Shown here piece by piece: positions 62,006 to 64,000 of a stretch of 64,000 bases of DNA; position 1 is the stretch's first letter, and every line of letters begins with the position of its first letter. A program made the translations under genes and the position numbers. The notes under the pieces are model-generated. The model did no database searches. It was given only the letters and a program-made list of their open reading frames with translations, and was not told the origin of the DNA. The stretch lies in contig NZ_LMHJ01000003.1 in the NCBI RefSeq assembly GCF_001427795.1, forward strand, positions 550,204 through 614,203. Reading direction: 5' to 3'. The stretch comes from Nocardioides sp. Root682 (GTDB lineage: Bacteria; Actinomycetota; Actinomycetes; Propionibacteriales; Nocardioidaceae).

Positions 62006-62032
62006 CCTCACATCCGCAGGCCCTGTCTCGTC
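62006..62032 (+). promoter_or_regulatory. ECF41-type promoter of the decarboxylase-like gene
   Basis: CCTCACA (62006-62012), 16 bases, CGTC (62029-62032). Same spacing and similar spacer end (TGTCT) as the divergent copy at 61978-62004. Confidence 0.7.
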
Positions 62033-62099
62033 AAGTGATCGAGGGCCGCAGACGGCAGTCCTCGACCACTGAACCAGAGAACGGAAGGCAGGAAGCACC

Positions 62100-62552
62100 A
62101 TGCTCCCGCACGCCAACATCACCAAGCTCGTCCCCGGCCTGTACGAGGCCCAGCTCGCGGCCGACAAGGCAGCGGACGACGCCGCGGTCGCGGCCGGTCT
62201 GGACCCGCTGCTCGTCGAGCTGGTCAAGATGCGCGCCTCGCAGCTGAACGGTTGCGCGTTCTGCCTCCGCATGCACGCCCGCGACGCGATCGTGAGGGGC
62301 GAGACACCCGACCGTCTCGCCGTCGTCGCCGCGTGGTGGGAGTCGCAGTACTTCACTCCCCAGGAGCAGGCCGCGCTCGCGCTCACCGAACAGATCACCC
62401 GGATCGGCGACCTCCACACCGCCGCCGCGCCCGCCGTCGACGTCGAGGCGGCGCTCGACGAGAAGCAGGTGGCGGCAGTCATCGCCATCGCCATCGCGAT
62501 CAACACCTGGAACCGGATCGCCATCGCCAGCCACTATCCGGTCGCTGCCTGA
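62100..62552 (+). CDS. Carboxymuconolactone decarboxylase/AhpD-like protein
   Basis: A 150-residue alkylhydroperoxidase-fold protein: LVELVKMRASQLNGCAFCLRMHARDAIVRGE with the redox CxxC and His (about residues 56-62) that marks AhpD-like peroxidases more than true decarboxylases. AGGAAG precedes ATG 62100. Driven by an ECF41-type promoter, so part of that stress regulon. Confidence 0.92.
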   Translation: MLPHANITKLVPGLYEAQLAADKAADDAAVAAGLDPLLVELVKMRASQLNGCAFCLRMHARDAIVRGETPDRLAVVAAWWESQYFTPQEQAALALTEQITRIGDLHTAAAPAVDVEAALDEKQVAAVIAIAIAINTWNRIAIASHYPVAA

Positions 62553-62587
62553 GCCGCTCCCTGAGTCGATCCCTCGGGGGAGTGATC

Positions 62588-62617
62588 GCCGTCACAGTCC
62601 GGGAGTACTGTGACGGC
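62588..62617. promoter_or_regulatory. 30-bp palindrome abutting a start codon
   Basis: GCCGTCACAGT (62588-62598) and ACTGTGACGGC (62607-62617) are perfect 11-bp inverted arms with an 8-base spacer. The right arm ends at the base before ATG 62618. TACTGT (62606-62611) inside it is a good -10 box for a leaderless message. Probably an operator by which the GAF regulator represses itself. Confidence 0.7.
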
Positions 62618-63856
62618 ATGGACGAGCTCCTGGAGCGCCGCCGCGAGGCCCTCTCGGCCTGGACCACCTTCGTCGAGGAGGGGGATCGGGCGACGCCCCT
62701 CGTGCGCCCCGAGATCCTCGACAGCTGGGCCCGTTCGGCCTCGGTCGACCGGGGCGTTGTCCGTGCGCCGCTCGCCGACGAGTCCGAGACCAACGCGTTC
62801 TGGCAGGGCTCGCCGCTCCAGATCGCCGTCGAGCGCGTCGAGGAGGAGCTCCGTCGTACGGCGGAGGACGGCGACCTGGTCCTGGCCGTCACCGACGCCG
62901 ACACCCGGGTGCTGTGGACGTACGGCGGCCGGGTGATGCGCCGCAAGGCGGAGACCGTCAACTTCGTCCCCGGCGGGCGCTGGGACGACCGCTCGGTCGG
63001 CACCAATGCCCTGGACCTCGCCAACCGGCTCGACCGCCCGGCGATGGTCTTCAGTGCCGAGCACTACGCGCCGATCGTCCACAACTGGGTGTGCTGGGCG
63101 GCCCCGGTGCACGACCCGGTCAGCGGCACCAAGCTCGGCGTGCTCGACATCTCGACGACCTGGGAGCGCACCCACCCCATCGGGCTCGCGACCGCGCGGG
63201 TGCTCGCCCGGCTCGTCGAGCAGGCGCTGCCGCGCACCCAGATGTACGCCACGCAGCAGGCCGCGCTCGACGAGACCTTCGAGCCCGGCCTGGTGCTCAG
63301 TGTGCTCGGCACCGCCGAGGCGCACGTCGACGGACAGCGGCTGCTGCTCAACCGTCGGCAGAGCGAGATCCTCGCCCTGCTGGCGCTGCACCCCGACGGC
63401 TTGTCCCTGGAGCAGCTCCACGCGCTCCTGTACGGCGACCACGCGGTCACCTTCTCCACGCTCAAGGCCGAGGTCTCGCACCTGCGCCACGCCCTCGCCG
63501 GCCAGCTCGCCTCGCGTCCCTACCGCCTGCTGATGCCCGTCGCCACCGACGTGGACCACGTGCTCGCCCTCCTGCGCCGCGGCAACGTCGCCGCTGCCGT
63601 CGAGGCCTATGGCGGCGACCTGTTGCCCGGCACCGAGAGCCCCGGCCTGGTCCAGATGGGGGAGTACGTCGCTGTCGCGGTCCGCGAGGCGCTGCTCGCC
63701 GACCCGCAGCCCGATGCCGTGCTGCGCTACATCGAGCTGGCGCCGTACGACACGGCGGTGCTGGAAGCCTGTCTCGCCCAGCTCGGTCGTGACGGCCGGC
63801 TGCGCCACCCGGCCATCCCGTTGCTCAAGGCCCGCCTCTCCATCGCCGACGTGTAG
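62618..63856 (+). CDS. GAF-domain transcriptional regulator
   Basis: A 412-residue regulator: N-terminal helical region with RPEILDSWARSASVDRG, GAF domain (about residues 60-200: LVLAVTDADTRVLWTYGG, RWDDRSVGTNALDLANRLDRPAMVFSAEHY), and a C-terminal winged-helix (LVLSVLGTAEAHVDGQRLLLNRRQSEILALLALHP) of SARP/OmpR style. Proteins of this design control aldehyde/acetoin genes in Actinobacteria (AcoR-like). The start codon directly follows a 30-bp palindrome. The regulated genes may lie beyond the window. Confidence 0.85.
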   Translation: MDELLERRREALSAWTTFVEEGDRATPLVRPEILDSWARSASVDRGVVRAPLADESETNAFWQGSPLQIAVERVEEELRRTAEDGDLVLAVTDADTRVLWTYGGRVMRRKAETVNFVPGGRWDDRSVGTNALDLANRLDRPAMVFSAEHYAPIVHNWVCWAAPVHDPVSGTKLGVLDISTTWERTHPIGLATARVLARLVEQALPRTQMYATQQAALDETFEPGLVLSVLGTAEAHVDGQRLLLNRRQSEILALLALHPDGLSLEQLHALLYGDHAVTFSTLKAEVSHLRHALAGQLASRPYRLLMPVATDVDHVLALLRRGNVAAAVEAYGGDLLPGTESPGLVQMGEYVAVAVREALLADPQPDAVLRYIELAPYDTAVLEACLAQLGRDGRLRHPAIPLLKARLSIADV

Positions 63857-63916
63857 CCCTCGACCGAACGCGCCGCCTGTGCCGCCGTTGGCTACCCTCG
63901 CCTTCGTGAGGTCGTC

Positions 63917-64000
63917 ATGACGGGTGGTGAAGCCGAAGCGGACGTGATCCAGCCTGTCCTGCGGCCGGTCGACCTGCTCCGCCTGGCGGGCATCACGGTC
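63917..64000 (+). CDS. Partial unknown protein, cut by window edge
   Basis: An open frame from ATG 63917 to the window end (28 codons: MTGGEAEADVIQPVLRPVDL and on). GGT-rich sequence and a start 60 bases after the regulator stop suggest coding, but too little is visible for a family. Confidence 0.4.
   Translation, partial: MTGGEAEADVIQPVLRPVDLLRLAGITV

Overview
The window is about 73% GC (estimated by eye). Almost every gene has its closest recognisable relatives in Actinobacteria. Markers are the coproporphyrin-type haem enzyme HemQ, mycofactocin genes, an ESX-like substrate pair, KstR-like operators, DUF3263, frequent GTG starts and many apparently leaderless promoters. The intergenic hairpin repeats and general gene style suggest a Nocardioides-like member of the Propionibacteriales. 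That placement is inference; there is no rRNA here to confirm it. It reads as chromosome, with no phage, plasmid or CRISPR array.

Layout. 1-8 kb: end of a haem gene, hemQ, a cysteine operon (poly-cysteine leader peptide, cysteine dioxygenase, rhodanese), msrB, a Zur-type aztD gene, and an end-joining polymerase and ligase. 8-11.5 kb: EamA exporter, HNH nuclease, tRNA-Thr(TGT), a frameshifted MFS gene lying between two copies of the pdxY 3' end, and pdxY. 11.5-19.5 kb: GMC oxidoreductase plus aldehyde dehydrogenase operon, hsp20/merR, extradiol dioxygenase, ung, a strongly structured non-coding segment, and a PHA-synthase-like hydrolase. 19.5-30 kb: ESX-like secreted pair, trehalose genes otsA and otsB, a two-component system, and a SAM riboswitch driving thrC plus a ThiS-like sulfur carrier. 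29.5-42 kb: ECF42 sigma/DGPF pair, FadD19-like ligase with a KstR-type box, P450/IclR pair, SigE-type sigma with membrane partner, and groEL with two CIRCE elements.

42-60 kb is the most coherent region. Four maturation genes of a molybdenum hydroxylase (MobA-like, MoxR, CoxE-like, XdhC) are followed by mftD, an iron-type alcohol dehydrogenase and an MnoS/MnoR-like two-component system. On the opposite strand lie a SatP-like transporter, mftM, a VWA protein, a MoxR ATPase and the NDMA-type methanol dehydrogenase mno. Divergent from mno is mftABCEF. Together these build the redox peptide cofactor mycofactocin and the nicotinoprotein alcohol dehydrogenases that depend on it. A 22-bp inverted repeat is shared by the mno/mftA promoter region and the iron-ADH promoter, probably tying the island to one regulator. 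mftG and mftR are not present in the window.

60-64 kb: a TIR-like protein overlapping the mftF end, an ECF41 sigma factor with its divergent carboxymuconolactone-decarboxylase target, and a GAF regulator whose start codon abuts a 30-bp palindrome.
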